Positions 16,656-25,991 of a stretch of DNA of 64,000 nucleotides are shown piece after piece. Source of the DNA: Senimuribacter sp049852125 (GTDB taxonomy: Bacteria > Bacillota > Clostridia > Peptostreptococcales > Anaerovoracaceae); contig NZ_CP187532.1 of assembly GCF_049852125.1 (NCBI RefSeq), positions 1,054,001 to 1,118,000 on the forward strand. The letters are read 5' to 3'. The notes beneath the pieces are model-generated. The model did no database searches. It was not told the origin of the DNA and saw nothing but the letters and a program-made list of their open reading frames with translations. How positions within the stretch are numbered: position 1 is the first letter of the stretch; each line of letters begins with the position of its first letter. The position numbers were made by a program, and so were the translations under genes.

Positions 16656-17739
16656 GAAAAAACAAGAGGCGCTATCTGTAAGCAGACTGATAAATGAAGT
16701 TTTAGTTGCACAATTAAGTATACCATTCCGCCAAATTGTTAATGATACTACATTTTCTAAATATACAGGCTCAAAACGCCCAGATATACTTATTTCTGAG
16801 TTTGAATATAACGGAACCAACGATGAACAGTATATAAAAAATCTTGTTGCATATGCCGAAGCAAAAGATGACTGTAAGGTGGATGATAAAGATTGGAAAG
16901 ATGCTTTAAAACAAGGTAAAACCAAGGCTCCCAAATTGGGATTACCGTATTTTATTGTTACAAATTGTAAAACAACATATTTCTATAATGCCAAAACATT
17001 AAATCAATTAACACTAAACGGAAATCCGATTAGAGAATTTCAAACCATAGACATTTATCGTTTGATTAAAAACAAATTAACAGAAAATCCCGATTTAGAT
17101 TCTATCAATACGAATGTTGACTCGATTTCTACAATTTCAGAAGCAATCTTTAACAAGAAATTATGGGAACTTGCAGGTGTTTATCGAGGTATCAATTTCA
17201 AAGATAATGTTCAAAAAATCGACTTTACAGTAGGGTTTGTAGCTCTTGAATATTTTGAAGAGAAAGAAGAAATTGATGATAATAAAGATGCATCAAAAGT
17301 ATATTGGTCTACTTGTAACGATGAAGTTGCAGAAAAAATCAAGAATAATTTAAGTGGTTATATAAGCCGTTTGGAAGATGAAACTACATTCAAAGAATTT
17401 AAGAATGTTATGGAAGTGGTCAGAATTGCTATTAGTGGTGACGGCAAGAACAAACCGCTTATTGGTGTTGATGATGTAAAGCAAATATATGGCATTATTG
17501 ATTCTATGAAGCCCTTACACGGTACGGGATTTGATTTGTTTGGTGCCGTATATGAAATGTTTGCATCTTCAAAGGAAAAGAAAGATTTCGGAGAATATTT
17601 CACAAGAAGACACTATACGCATATTTTCTCTAAACTGTTGTTGCAAGATGAGGATGTATATAACAAAAAGAAGGAATTCTCTATTATTGATATAACAGTG
17701 ACGGGATTGATACAAAGGACATGGGAAAGAGTGGCTTAA
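16642..17739 (+). pseudogene. Truncated restriction-modification protein (N-terminal part, methyltransferase cut off)
   Basis: The readable 365 residues contain an N-terminal domain with a possible nuclease-type core (RPDILISEF, later AYAEAKDDCK) and then the start of an N6-adenine methyltransferase: DFGEYFTRRHYT, as in HsdM-type GEYFTPR. The homology ends at EFSIID, where the SAM-binding motif I (DPxxGxG) should begin; about 15 unrelated residues follow before the stop. The break is near 17695. This is probably the left fragment of a type IIG or type I-like enzyme interrupted by insertion of the next module. AGGAGGAACC precedes the ATG. Confidence 0.65.
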
Positions 17740-17920
17740 TCCCCTTGAGTTCAAGGCTTTTTCGGTTTGGCATGACGCTAAATCTTATTTTTTTTGTCCG
17801 CTGGGAGCAGCTGGCTTTTTGCACTTGGTGCATAATTGAACGAACTTATGCAGATACGTTCAGCTATATAATTCGTAGGATACAACTAATCCCCGTTTTC
17901 TTTGTTTGCGAACACAGAGG

Positions 17921-17949
17921 TTGATTTTGGACTGAAAATAGTTTATAAT
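17921..17949 (+). promoter_or_regulatory. Promoter of the AbrB-like/methyltransferase unit
   Basis: TTGATT (17921-17926) and TATAAT (17944-17949) are spaced by 17 nt, 32 nt before the ATG of the AbrB-like gene. The stretch 17740-17920 holds no recognisable gene. Confidence 0.7.
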
Positions 17950-17981
17950 TAGACTGAAATCAAGCTGAAAGGGGTACCGAC

Positions 17982-18182
17982 ATGACAGATTCTTGTATCT
18001 ATCTTGATACTTACGTTTTACAGCAGGATATGCGGGTGAGAATGCCAAAGGCAATCCTATCAAATATGGGTGTAGAAAAAGGGAAGACCAAGTTTGACAT
18101 TTATCTTGACTCAAGTGACAATTCACTGATTTTTCGCATCCACAACGGTAATGGTGAAGGAGTGACAGAGAATGGCAGATAA
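17982..18182 (+). CDS. Small SpoVT/AbrB-like protein
   Basis: A 66-residue protein. The segment DMRVRMPKAILSNMGVEKGK followed by a strand-rich end resembles the swapped-hairpin AbrB fold found in regulators and antitoxins. AAAGGGG precedes the ATG. Its 3' end overlaps the methyltransferase gene by 11 nt, which suggests a control role for this restriction-modification unit. DNA binding is inferred from fold similarity only. Confidence 0.55.
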   Translation: MTDSCIYLDTYVLQQDMRVRMPKAILSNMGVEKGKTKFDIYLDSSDNSLIFRIHNGNGEGVTENGR

Positions 18183-19248
18183 ACTAACCGCAGTTTCCCT
18201 GTTCACAGGAGCAGGCGGAATGGATATCGGGTTCGAGAGAGCAGGAATTGAGGTAATCTTTGCGAACGAACTTATGAGTGAAGCGGCGGCAACATATAAT
18301 GCTAACCACGCTTCCGGGGTTATGGTAAATGATGATGTGAATAATATCCTTGATTCACTTGGTCAGTTTCAAGGGGTTGATCTGGTTTTCGGGGGACCAC
18401 CGTGCCAGGGATTTTCCGTGGCGGGCAAAATGAATCCTGATGATAACCGCAGCAAATTGATTTTCACATTTTTGGATGTTATTGAAAAGGTTCGTCCAAG
18501 AGCGTTTGTCATGGAGAATGTCAAGGCTCTGGGTGTGTTGGAAAAGTGGGAACCTGTGCGCAGAAAGTATCTGGATCGAGTTCGTGCCTTGGGTTATAAC
18601 TGTGTACCATTCATTTTGAATGCTACAGAGTATGGGGTATCACAAAAGCGTGAAAGAGTTTTCTTTATCGGCATAAGGGATAACGGAGATCCGTTTTTTG
18701 AGTATTATATGAAAGACCTACTTCTACAGCAGAAAAATGATGCTCCAATCGTAAGAGAGTTGCTGCAGTCTTTGGGAAGAGCAGGCACGGATGAGAATCC
18801 AGATACTTGCACTGCAAAGATTACATTTGCCACACATCCAGTGATGAGAAAATCACCATACGCCGGGATGTATTTCAACGGGCAAGGCAGGCCGATAGAT
18901 GTCGACGGGTATGCAAATACGTTGCCTGCCTCTATGGGTGGAAATAAGACTCCCTTTGTGGATGAGGACTATCTTTACGGGGAGGCATCAAGCGATTGGG
19001 TTGTTGATTACCATAGGGGGCTGATGGAAGGTACGATTGTACCTGAGTTCAAAGAGGCGCCAGAACGCTTAAGGCGGATCACGATCAGGGAAGCGGCAAG
19101 GATTCAATCCTTCCCGGATAATTATGTGTTTTGCGGAAACAAAGGAGCGATATACACACAAATCGGCAATGCTGTCCCATGCAGAATGGCGGAGGCAGTA
19201 GCAAAAGCGGTCATAGCCTATATGAGAAAGGAAACGGCTACAGTTTGA
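18172..19248 (+). CDS. C5-cytosine DNA methyltransferase
   Basis: The 358-residue enzyme has all key motifs in order: SAM-binding FTGAGGMDIGFE (I), the catalytic PCQGFSVAG (IV), MENVKAL (VI), QKRERVF (VIII) and the C-terminal QIGNAVP (X). The target-recognition region lies between about residues 200 and 290. It would protect host DNA by making 5-methylcytosine. It overlaps the AbrB-like gene upstream and is followed after 12 nt by a DNA glycosylase. The convergent partner unit encodes a candidate restriction enzyme. Confidence 0.94.
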   Translation: MADKLTAVSLFTGAGGMDIGFERAGIEVIFANELMSEAAATYNANHASGVMVNDDVNNILDSLGQFQGVDLVFGGPPCQGFSVAGKMNPDDNRSKLIFTFLDVIEKVRPRAFVMENVKALGVLEKWEPVRRKYLDRVRALGYNCVPFILNATEYGVSQKRERVFFIGIRDNGDPFFEYYMKDLLLQQKNDAPIVRELLQSLGRAGTDENPDTCTAKITFATHPVMRKSPYAGMYFNGQGRPIDVDGYANTLPASMGGNKTPFVDEDYLYGEASSDWVVDYHRGLMEGTIVPEFKEAPERLRRITIREAARIQSFPDNYVFCGNKGAIYTQIGNAVPCRMAEAVAKAVIAYMRKETATV

Positions 19249-19260
19249 TTGGAGCGAGAT

Positions 19261-20076
19261 ATGCTGGTAGAAATTCAAGATGATTTTGACTTGGAAAAAA
19301 TCGCACTGAGTGGTCAATGTTTTCGCGTGGGAAGACTACAAGATGGAGCTTATCGTTTTATAAGCGGTGATGAGGTTATATACATACGGGAGACTGGAAG
19401 TCATATGTTCTCTGTTTCTTGTAGCCCTAATGCGTGGAAAAACATTTGGAGTTTTTATTTTGACCTCGGTAGGTGCTATAACGACATTTTTGGAACTGAA
19501 TGTAACAAACACCAATTTATACACGAGGCGATGGTTTATGGTCGGGGTATTCGCATCCTGCGTCAAAATCCGTGGGAGATGCTTATTACATTTATCATTT
19601 CACAAAGGAAAAGCATTCCTGCTATTTCAAAATCTGTGGAGTTGCTTGCATCGGGTTTTGGGCATCGTATTGAAACCAGGCATGAAACCCTGTATTCTTT
19701 TCCCACGCCGGAGGAAATGTCGAATGCGACAGAAACGCAATTGAAGGAGTGCGGTCTGGGGTATCGGACACAATATGTCCTTGATGCGCTTCGCCAAGTC
19801 CAGACAGGAGGTCTTAATCTGAATGTTCTGCCAGATTACAGTGATGAGGCCCTTCTTGAAACATTGCAAAGAATACATGGGGTGGGCAAAAAGGTGGCTA
19901 ACTGTGTTGCTCTGTTTGCCTATGGGAGAACGGCCTGTGTCCCTATAGATGTCTGGATTTCGAGAGCCATTGAGCATGATTGCGGAGGAAAATCGCCATT
20001 CGGTCTTTTTGGACAAAATGCAGGCATTATCCAGCAATATGTTTTTTACTATGAGAAATGCCGCCAGTATGCATGA
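19261..20076 (+). CDS. OGG1-like helix-hairpin-helix DNA glycosylase
   Basis: A 271-residue protein of the HhH-GPD superfamily. The hairpin and active site are intact in IHGVGKKVANCVALFAYG and PIDVWI: the lysine after GVGK and the aspartate correspond to the catalytic Lys/Asp of OGG1. An N-terminal OGG-like domain (SGQCFRVGRL) is present. ATG 19261 has GGAG 6 nt upstream; a TTG at 19249 is less likely. Coupling to a C5 methyltransferase suggests repair of damage or deamination at the modified base, or a restriction role. Its last codons lie in the hairpin duplicated by the IS insertion. Confidence 0.85.
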   Translation: MLVEIQDDFDLEKIALSGQCFRVGRLQDGAYRFISGDEVIYIRETGSHMFSVSCSPNAWKNIWSFYFDLGRCYNDIFGTECNKHQFIHEAMVYGRGIRILRQNPWEMLITFIISQRKSIPAISKSVELLASGFGHRIETRHETLYSFPTPEEMSNATETQLKECGLGYRTQYVLDALRQVQTGGLNLNVLPDYSDEALLETLQRIHGVGKKVANCVALFAYGRTACVPIDVWISRAIEHDCGGKSPFGLFGQNAGIIQQYVFYYEKCRQYA

Positions 20077-20083
20077 CTGGCGG
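20061..20083. repeat. Left copy of the 23-bp hairpin target duplication
   Basis: CCGCCAGT and ACTGGCGG arms around ATGCATG. The same 23 bases recur at 21588-21610 on the other side of the IS element. The sequence contains the stop codon of the glycosylase gene. Confidence 0.9.
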
Positions 20084-21587
20084 CCAGACTGTCAAAGAAC
20101 CCCTGTTATGCAGCAGCACAGCAGAGGTTCTTTTTTAAAGCAGCAATACTCATCGCGACAAAAAACTGTCGGTGAGCTGCCTTCCATTTCCACATCGCCA
20201 GTTTCTTCAGGTTCATGGCAGCATATTTCAGCCTTACCCACATACTGACTCTTTTCAGTCCCCGGTAAGGTGTATAACGCATTCCATATTTTTCTTTTGC
20301 ATCGGCAAACACCCTTTCGATCGTCTGTGATCTGAGACAGTAACTTTCTTTTCCCTGCGGTGAATGCCGGATATCCTCCGCCTGTTCTATATAATCCTCC
20401 CAGATATGGCGGGTTACTGTCTTCTGACAGTTCCTGCTCTCCGTGCACAGATGTCTCGTCTGGCATGCTTCACACTGGTAACACAGACTCTTATATTCCC
20501 TGTAGCCCTTCCGATTGGTCGTGCTGTACGGCAGGCTTTTGTATTCCGGGCAGATGACGATGTCCAGATATTCATCATATACATATTTATACCATTCATG
20601 AAATCCTTTCTTCGTCATAGGGCGTTTATAAGGCAGGGAGGGGAGCCGTCCGTCATCTATGATGCGCTTGCAGATCCACGGGGTTTTATATCCCGCATCC
20701 ATGGTGACTGTCCTGATCTGGGGAAACCTTCTGGTCACCTTCTCATAAAGCACATCAAAGGCAACACTGTCATGTACATTTCCGCTTGTTACTACCGTGT
20801 CCAGTATAAAGTTATGCCTGTCACAGACTGTATGGGCCTCATACGCAAAACAATGTTTATGATCCCCTTTGCGGAACATGCCGCTCTCCGGATCAGTTGT
20901 TGATACCGTGACCTCCCGTTCCCTTCTTTCCCCGCCGCCGCTGTTCCCGTCAAAAGGCTTTTTTCCATGTGCCTGGCGATCCTCATTGATCTCTTTCATA
21001 AGCTGTTCCTCATAGGCTTTCGCCGCAGAGGGGATCGCTTTTTTCATTCTTTTATGGATGTTTGCGTTTGCTTTGATATGGGTCCCGTCCATAAATACAA
21101 CTTCCGGGGAAAGATAACCGCTCTTTTGCGCCTCAAAAAGGATCCATGTAAACACCTTTTCTATAGTGTCCTCGTTGAATCGGTGCCTGAAGTTATAACT
21201 GATGGTGGCAAAATGAGGAACCGATTCATTGAGCAGATAGCCAAGAAACCACCTGTATGCGATATTCATGCTGATCTCTTCCACGGTACGCCGCAGGGAT
21301 GGGATCCCATACAGGTGCTGGATGAGCACCATCTTAAACAGGACCACAGGATCAACGCTGGGACGCCCGTTATCCGCACAATAAAGGTCTTCCACAAAAT
21401 CATAAATATGAGTAAAATCCACTGCACAGTCAATTTTCCGAAGCAGATGATCCTGCGGAACAAGCCCTTCGAGGCTGACCATTTCCAGTGTATTTCTTTC
21501 CGACTTTTCTTTTATCAGCATGTTCTCACCTCTGATTTTATTATATCAAAAAAAGCCAGCTTTTGCTGACCTTTTTTGACAGTCTGG
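20084..21587 (-). mobile_element. IS1182-family insertion sequence (1,504 bp)
   Basis: The left end CCAGACTGTCAAA is matched inverted by TTTGACAGTCTGG at the right end. One transposase gene fills the element. It is flanked by exact 23-bp direct copies of a hairpin. Transposase intact and both ends present, so it may still be active. Confidence 0.92.
20106..21521 (-). CDS. IS1182 family transposase
   Basis: A 471-residue DDE transposase. The N-terminal DUF772 region (NGRPSVDPVVLFKMVLIQHL and SLRRTVEEISMNIAYRWFLG) and the DDE domain (VFMDGTHIKAN, VTMDAGYKT and the late QTIERVFADAKEKYGMRYT) are all present. Zn-binding-like cysteines (YQCEACQTRHLC) lie between them. The gene is complete and occupies almost the whole element. 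Confidence 0.95.
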   Translation of the reverse strand: MLIKEKSERNTLEMVSLEGLVPQDHLLRKIDCAVDFTHIYDFVEDLYCADNGRPSVDPVVLFKMVLIQHLYGIPSLRRTVEEISMNIAYRWFLGYLLNESVPHFATISYNFRHRFNEDTIEKVFTWILFEAQKSGYLSPEVVFMDGTHIKANANIHKRMKKAIPSAAKAYEEQLMKEINEDRQAHGKKPFDGNSGGGERREREVTVSTTDPESGMFRKGDHKHCFAYEAHTVCDRHNFILDTVVTSGNVHDSVAFDVLYEKVTRRFPQIRTVTMDAGYKTPWICKRIIDDGRLPSLPYKRPMTKKGFHEWYKYVYDEYLDIVICPEYKSLPYSTTNRKGYREYKSLCYQCEACQTRHLCTESRNCQKTVTRHIWEDYIEQAEDIRHSPQGKESYCLRSQTIERVFADAKEKYGMRYTPYRGLKRVSMWVRLKYAAMNLKKLAMWKWKAAHRQFFVAMSIAALKKNLCCAAA

Positions 21588-21610
21588 CCGCCAGTATGCA
21601 TGACTGGCGG
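21588..21610. repeat. Right copy of the 23-bp hairpin target duplication
   Basis: Identical to 20061-20083. Followed by CGTTTTGTT, it would have served as the shared terminator between the convergent glycosylase and restriction-enzyme genes before the insertion. Confidence 0.9.
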
Positions 21611-21617
21611 CGTTTTG

Positions 21618-22727
21618 TTAGTTGCTTTCGTGCAATTCCTTCCACAGCTTTTTAACGCTTTCGGAAGTGTTGATATCATCAATGTATGAGTTCAAATTGA
21701 GGTAGAAACCAATTCTGCCATCATTTGTCATACGCTGGAGCGTATTCGCTATCCATTCATAGATATCCCAATAATAGTACATCATGTCCCGGTATGTATA
21801 GCTTCCGAGATAACCATGAAGACCGCTGGGCTTCATATCCGAAGGACAGTCTTCCCTACGACAGATGACAATGATTTCATGTATATCCGCATCGTTAGCA
21901 TCGTTGTATATGGAAACACAGTCGTAGGAGTCACGGATTCGTGCCAGATCAAAATGCTTTACCGTGACCTCATATACTTTGCGGATAACCCCTTCGGGTA
22001 TCTCTTCGTTGATATCTCCAGGCTTCTTGCTTGTCGTGCTTGTTACAGATGCACGGTCATCCTCGCCCGTTACAATAACACCAGTATGTAGGAATGTATG
22101 GTAGTTTTTAAGGAGGTACGCGGCAATCTTTTGTGGCGTATTTCCCGCATCGGGTACTTTTGTAATCAACTCACAGCACAGGCGGTAGAGGAATTCAGGG
22201 TCAGATGTCGGATCAATAGCAACAGCTAGGGATTCTATGCTGTTGGAATAGGCAATAAGCCTGCGAAGAAGGGATGTTCCCACATTGTCAATACGGAGTT
22301 CTGTATCCGTGTCATCAGTCTCCATAAAATTTACAAGGTTGACAACCTCCTCAGCGACGTCAGATGGTCTGCGCTGTGCCGCCCATGTCATATCCAAACC
22401 TACAGTAGCTTTTGCAACATTCAACGGACCGGACTTACGATGGGGGATTTCTTTTTCAATAAGGAATTCCTTAATTGGTCCTTCATAAATTGCCCTCGGA
22501 TTGCAGTCATACAGGCCGGTAGATGCTTTGAAGGCACGGTCAAGACGCATCCCGATAATCACCACAAGAAGAATTTCTCTAAATCCCCATGCTGTAGTGG
22601 AGAACAGCTTTTCCAAGGAATCCCTGTATGCGGATTCATCAATTTCAACACCGGCATCCACTGCTCTTTCGTAAAGAGAATCAAGAATTTTACGGACACG
22701 TTCGTTCCTTTCGTCTGTTGCACTCAT
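21618..22727 (-). CDS. Candidate restriction endonuclease, possibly SacI-like
   Basis: The 369-residue product has no motif that can be assigned with certainty. Features include the segments YDCNPRAIYEGPIKEFLIEK and IPHRKSGPLNVAKA. They recall the SacI restriction enzyme family, and the gene's place at the end of a unit convergent with a C5 methyltransferase supports that role. AAAGGAG lies before ATG 22727, within the end of the AlkA-like gene (15 nt gap). The C-terminal half contains a YDCVSIYND/EIIVICRRE stretch of unknown meaning. The family assignment is tentative. Confidence 0.5.
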   Translation of the reverse strand: MSATDERNERVRKILDSLYERAVDAGVEIDESAYRDSLEKLFSTTAWGFREILLVVIIGMRLDRAFKASTGLYDCNPRAIYEGPIKEFLIEKEIPHRKSGPLNVAKATVGLDMTWAAQRRPSDVAEEVVNLVNFMETDDTDTELRIDNVGTSLLRRLIAYSNSIESLAVAIDPTSDPEFLYRLCCELITKVPDAGNTPQKIAAYLLKNYHTFLHTGVIVTGEDDRASVTSTTSKKPGDINEEIPEGVIRKVYEVTVKHFDLARIRDSYDCVSIYNDANDADIHEIIVICRREDCPSDMKPSGLHGYLGSYTYRDMMYYYWDIYEWIANTLQRMTNDGRIGFYLNLNSYIDDINTSESVKKLWKELHESN

Positions 22728-22742
22728 TTTAACTTACTCCTT

Positions 22743-23393
22743 TCATTTGAACAAATGAAATTCTTCTTTTGTCATACTGGCATCCAAGGCTCTGTAGCAG
22801 AAACGTGATGCGACAGAAGAATAAGGTTTCCATTTTTTACATTTAGTCGTTACGGCTTTTTCGCTACAGTCCTGCGTCTTATACATCCACCGATACACTT
22901 GGAGGAATGCTCCATCCTCAAACGGCAGGATATCTTGTCTATCGAGGACGAACATCAGATACATCTTTGCCGTCCATTTCCCGATGCCTCGGATTTTTGT
23001 CAAACTTGCAATAACCTCTTCATCCGAAAGGTGCTGCATCGCAGAAAAATCGAGTGTTCCATTTGTAACTGCATTTGTGATATTTCGTATGTATTCGACC
23101 TTTGCGTTGGATGTTCCTGTACTGCGGATTTGTTCATCTGTTAGTGCAGCGATTCGAACGGACGATATTTCTTCTCCGCAAAGTTCCTCAAGCCTGCTAT
23201 AAATTTTCTGTCCTGCTTTTACGGAAAGCATCTGCTCGATGATTTCGTGTACTAAAAAAGCGTAGGCATCTTCTTCATGAGGGACATAGCTGATGGAGCC
23301 AACCATGCTAATGACCTTTGCCAAACGTTTATCCTTCTTGCATAGATACTGAACGGATGGGGTGCTCATATCGATTGTAACCACATTCGGCAC
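22743..23393 (-). CDS. AlkA-like (3-methyladenine glycosylase II family) HhH-GPD DNA glycosylase
   Basis: The 216-residue protein shows the helix-hairpin-helix RGIGKWTAKMYLMFVLDRQD and the following ILPFEDGAF, whose aspartate matches the AlkA catalytic residue. It lacks the N-terminal AlkA domain, as do many short bacterial relatives. A GTG start at 23393 has GAGGAGG 6 nt upstream. It lies between the XRE regulator and the candidate restriction enzyme with gaps of about 15 nt, so it is part of the restriction unit. It may excise alkylated or deaminated bases. Confidence 0.88.
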   Translation of the reverse strand: MPNVVTIDMSTPSVQYLCKKDKRLAKVISMVGSISYVPHEEDAYAFLVHEIIEQMLSVKAGQKIYSRLEELCGEEISSVRIAALTDEQIRSTGTSNAKVEYIRNITNAVTNGTLDFSAMQHLSDEEVIASLTKIRGIGKWTAKMYLMFVLDRQDILPFEDGAFLQVYRWMYKTQDCSEKAVTTKCKKWKPYSSVASRFCYRALDASMTKEEFHLFK

Positions 23394-23408
23394 GATTTCA
23401 CCTCCTCG

Positions 23409-23612
23409 TCAATCTTTCACTGTTTCCATGATATCTTCCAAGGTACAATCAAGTGATTCGCAGATTTTTATGAGGACATCAGTTGTGATATTATCCCCTT
23501 TGCCTAACTTGGCGATGGAAGCAGAGCTGACACCGCTTAATTCTTTCAGGTCATGTTTGTTCATATTTTTATCAATCAACATTTTCCACAGCTTGTTGTA
23601 ACTGATGTGCAT
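23409..23612 (-). CDS. XRE-family regulator (possible restriction controller protein)
   Basis: A 67-residue Cro/C1 helix-turn-helix protein: KHDLKELSGVSSASIAKLGK forms the DNA-binding unit, and NITTDVLIKICESLDCTLED is the usual third part. Start 23612 is fixed by GAGGAGG seven nt before the ATG. Small XRE proteins ahead of restriction genes often act as controller (C) proteins that delay the endonuclease. Here it lies directly upstream of the glycosylase and endonuclease genes. Confidence 0.85.
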   Translation of the reverse strand: MHISYNKLWKMLIDKNMNKHDLKELSGVSSASIAKLGKGDNITTDVLIKICESLDCTLEDIMETVKD

Positions 23613-23711
23613 TTTATGCCTCCTCTGTTTCATGAATATATTTTTGTGCGGCACTGCTCCCATTCAATGAGCAATTGCATAGGAGCGACTCTGTCAATAA
23701 AGCATTCACTC

Positions 23712-25982
23712 TTAGTTTTCCTGCATCATCATCTTGTAATGCTGCATCTGGTTTAATACATAAAACACCTGCCGGAATGCATCTTTCAGCAGTGCCGGAT
23801 CAACAGAGGACGCATCAAAGTACAAGCCGTCGTTGAATGCGAGTGCGCCGACATCCAAAACGGAAACCATAGCGTCAACGATATCATATCTCGTATGGTC
23901 AACCGAACCGTCGGGACGATGCGTTTCAAAATCAGAGCGGTGTTTTTCCATCAAATCGCTGCGGATATTTCCATTGGAATATCCGCACATCTGTAGGAAG
24001 TAGTATTCGAGGATGCGCCGCGACACATTCATCAGTGCCACTGGATCTTCAGAGGTTCTGTATTCTTTCCAAAGAGCCTCGTAGGTGTTGACCACAGGAT
24101 TGCGGTTGATTTTCCCATCGCCTACGCGAGGGCTGTCCTGTTCGCATTTTTCGATAACGGAGTGGTTATTTTCCCGCTTCCTGATTTCAAAGACGGAAAC
24201 ACACTCATAGGAAGCTATCCGATTGTAGATAACCTCTTTGAAAAAGAACGGATTATGCGTCAGACAGAAAAGCTGTTTGATATGGTCATCCACTCCTTCT
24301 TCCTCGGTCAGTTCATAATTGTTGTAGCAGACAGCTATCATTTCTCGGACAAGGGAAGCAACGGTAAAAAGGGCGCTGCTATCCATACTGGAAACCGGGT
24401 CGTCAATCACAACAATCTTATCTTTCATTCTGCCTTCGCCCGATTGGCTTCCCATGACCATGTGGTAAAAATACAGAAAGGCTATGAAGTGGCGCTCTCC
24501 TTCGCTTAAGCCCTTAGCAACCGTTCCGTCCTCCCTGACAAGCTGGTAAACATATTGCGTTCCCGGCTTTTCCTTCAGAGAAAAGCCTTGGAAGCCGGAC
24601 GATTTGATGAGTGCATTAATGCTGTCCTTGGCGGCGGTTGTGTTTACCGTCTGTTTATTTAGCTGTGCAATTTCTTCAGTAAGAGCAGCGATATCAGTTA
24701 CAGCCTGTTCCTGTTCGCCATTTAGCTTGGAAATCTCGGACTTTATTCGTGCATCGTCGCTTTGGAAAATAGTGATATCTGCCTGACACACTGTTGCCAT
24801 TAGCGTCCAGACCATAGTGCAGCATTCCTCCTGTTTCGCGGGTATGTCAGCGAGGATGGCATTGTTTTGGCGGATTTTTTGATTGATTTGCTCGGCCAGC
24901 TCGTTCAAATTCTGTAGGTAAGAAGAAAGGTCATCCAGTTCCACTACCAGAGTTGGGTCATTCGCTTTCTTTTCAAGCTGTGCTACATTCGCTTTTGCTT
25001 TTTCCATGAAAAGCTCAAACTTTGTGGCATATGCCGTGAGCTGGTCACAGGCAAAGCCGCTTTTTGCATTCCCGTTCAAAATAGAATAAATATTGTTTAG
25101 TGCAGACTTGTAGGCTTGGATAAATTCCTCCAGTTGTCTTGTTTCCTTTTTATACTGCTCGTCAAAGCAGGATGCCAAATCATTTTCAAAATTGTCCGGA
25201 AGGTTTTGCTGGCAGTATGGGCATTTCCCGCCGGCGGCGTGCTGGAAGTCGTTATGTCCTTGGCTTACCCAGGCTGTGGCATTCAGCGCATTCAAGAAAT
25301 CGGAAAATGCAGTGTGGCCGCTGCTTACGATTGGCTTTTCCAAAAGCGGGGTTGATGGAATTTTCGAAGCCGGTACGGGCTTCAATTCCTCGTAAGGTTT
25401 GCCGCCCTCTCCATATGCCACGGCATATAGATCCCTGATGGCATCCTCATCAACTGAAGTGGGCTTGTACTTCAAAAGCTCTGTGACAAATTTTTGGCGG
25501 CTTTTAGTAAATCCTGCCTGTGTTCCAGGATATGCTTTTCTTATGGATTCACTTTTCTCCCAAAGTGCGGACACAAGCTTGGCGAACAGCTTCTCCAGTT
25601 TGCCGTTGTTTTCTGTAATCTTCTTTCCTATTGTGGTTTTTTTATCGGAAAGCGCTTTTAATTCAGATGTTTTTTTATCTGCCTCTGCCTTAACAGCGGC
25701 ATTTTGCTTGGTTATGGTGAAAACACCCGGAATATTCCCATAACTTTGGATGTTTTCCTGAATAAATTCCTCATTATACACCAGAAGTTCATAGTCTTCC
25801 GGGGAAATGCCGGAATGCCATTCGGTGGTTTCAGACTTACCAATCAGTTTGGCAATCGTGGACTTGCCTGTGCCATTCTTTCCGAAAAAATAATTTATTA
25901 GCGTTGGGGAAAAGATCTCACTTTGAAATACAGGTGAATTTACAGTTACTTTTCCGATTAGAGCAGATACTTTTTCGTTCAT
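23712..25982 (-). CDS. AAA_13-type ATPase with zinc-hook-like CPYC, RloC/PrrC-like
   Basis: The 756-residue protein has Walker A at residues 34-42 (GKNGTGKST), long coiled-coil segments, a CPYC pair at 254-257, an ABC signature-like LSEGERH and Walker B KIVVIDDPVSSMD. Near the C terminus lies R655-x3-E659 (NVSRRILEYYF). RloC and PrrC anticodon nucleases share the ABC ATPase head; RloC also has a zinc hook, and both use an Arg-x3-Glu...His triad. A histidine at E+29 or E+37 is available, but spacing differs from PrrC (E+32), so nuclease activity is unproven. AGGAGG precedes the ATG; the gene upstream ends 9 nt before it. Confidence 0.8.
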   Translation of the reverse strand: MNEKVSALIGKVTVNSPVFQSEIFSPTLINYFFGKNGTGKSTIAKLIGKSETTEWHSGISPEDYELLVYNEEFIQENIQSYGNIPGVFTITKQNAAVKAEADKKTSELKALSDKKTTIGKKITENNGKLEKLFAKLVSALWEKSESIRKAYPGTQAGFTKSRQKFVTELLKYKPTSVDEDAIRDLYAVAYGEGGKPYEELKPVPASKIPSTPLLEKPIVSSGHTAFSDFLNALNATAWVSQGHNDFQHAAGGKCPYCQQNLPDNFENDLASCFDEQYKKETRQLEEFIQAYKSALNNIYSILNGNAKSGFACDQLTAYATKFELFMEKAKANVAQLEKKANDPTLVVELDDLSSYLQNLNELAEQINQKIRQNNAILADIPAKQEECCTMVWTLMATVCQADITIFQSDDARIKSEISKLNGEQEQAVTDIAALTEEIAQLNKQTVNTTAAKDSINALIKSSGFQGFSLKEKPGTQYVYQLVREDGTVAKGLSEGERHFIAFLYFYHMVMGSQSGEGRMKDKIVVIDDPVSSMDSSALFTVASLVREMIAVCYNNYELTEEEGVDDHIKQLFCLTHNPFFFKEVIYNRIASYECVSVFEIRKRENNHSVIEKCEQDSPRVGDGKINRNPVVNTYEALWKEYRTSEDPVALMNVSRRILEYYFLQMCGYSNGNIRSDLMEKHRSDFETHRPDGSVDHTRYDIVDAMVSVLDVGALAFNDGLYFDASSVDPALLKDAFRQVFYVLNQMQHYKMMMQEN

Positions 25983-25991
25983 GATGTCCTC

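Noticed and set aside
17721..17924. A 67-codon open frame in the gap after the broken restriction gene
   Set aside because: No ribosome site, odd composition and no recognisable pattern; a chance frame.
19261..20076. MutY or endonuclease III instead of an OGG1-like enzyme
   Set aside because: The C-terminal Fe-S cysteine cluster of those families is missing and the N-terminal OGG-like domain is present.
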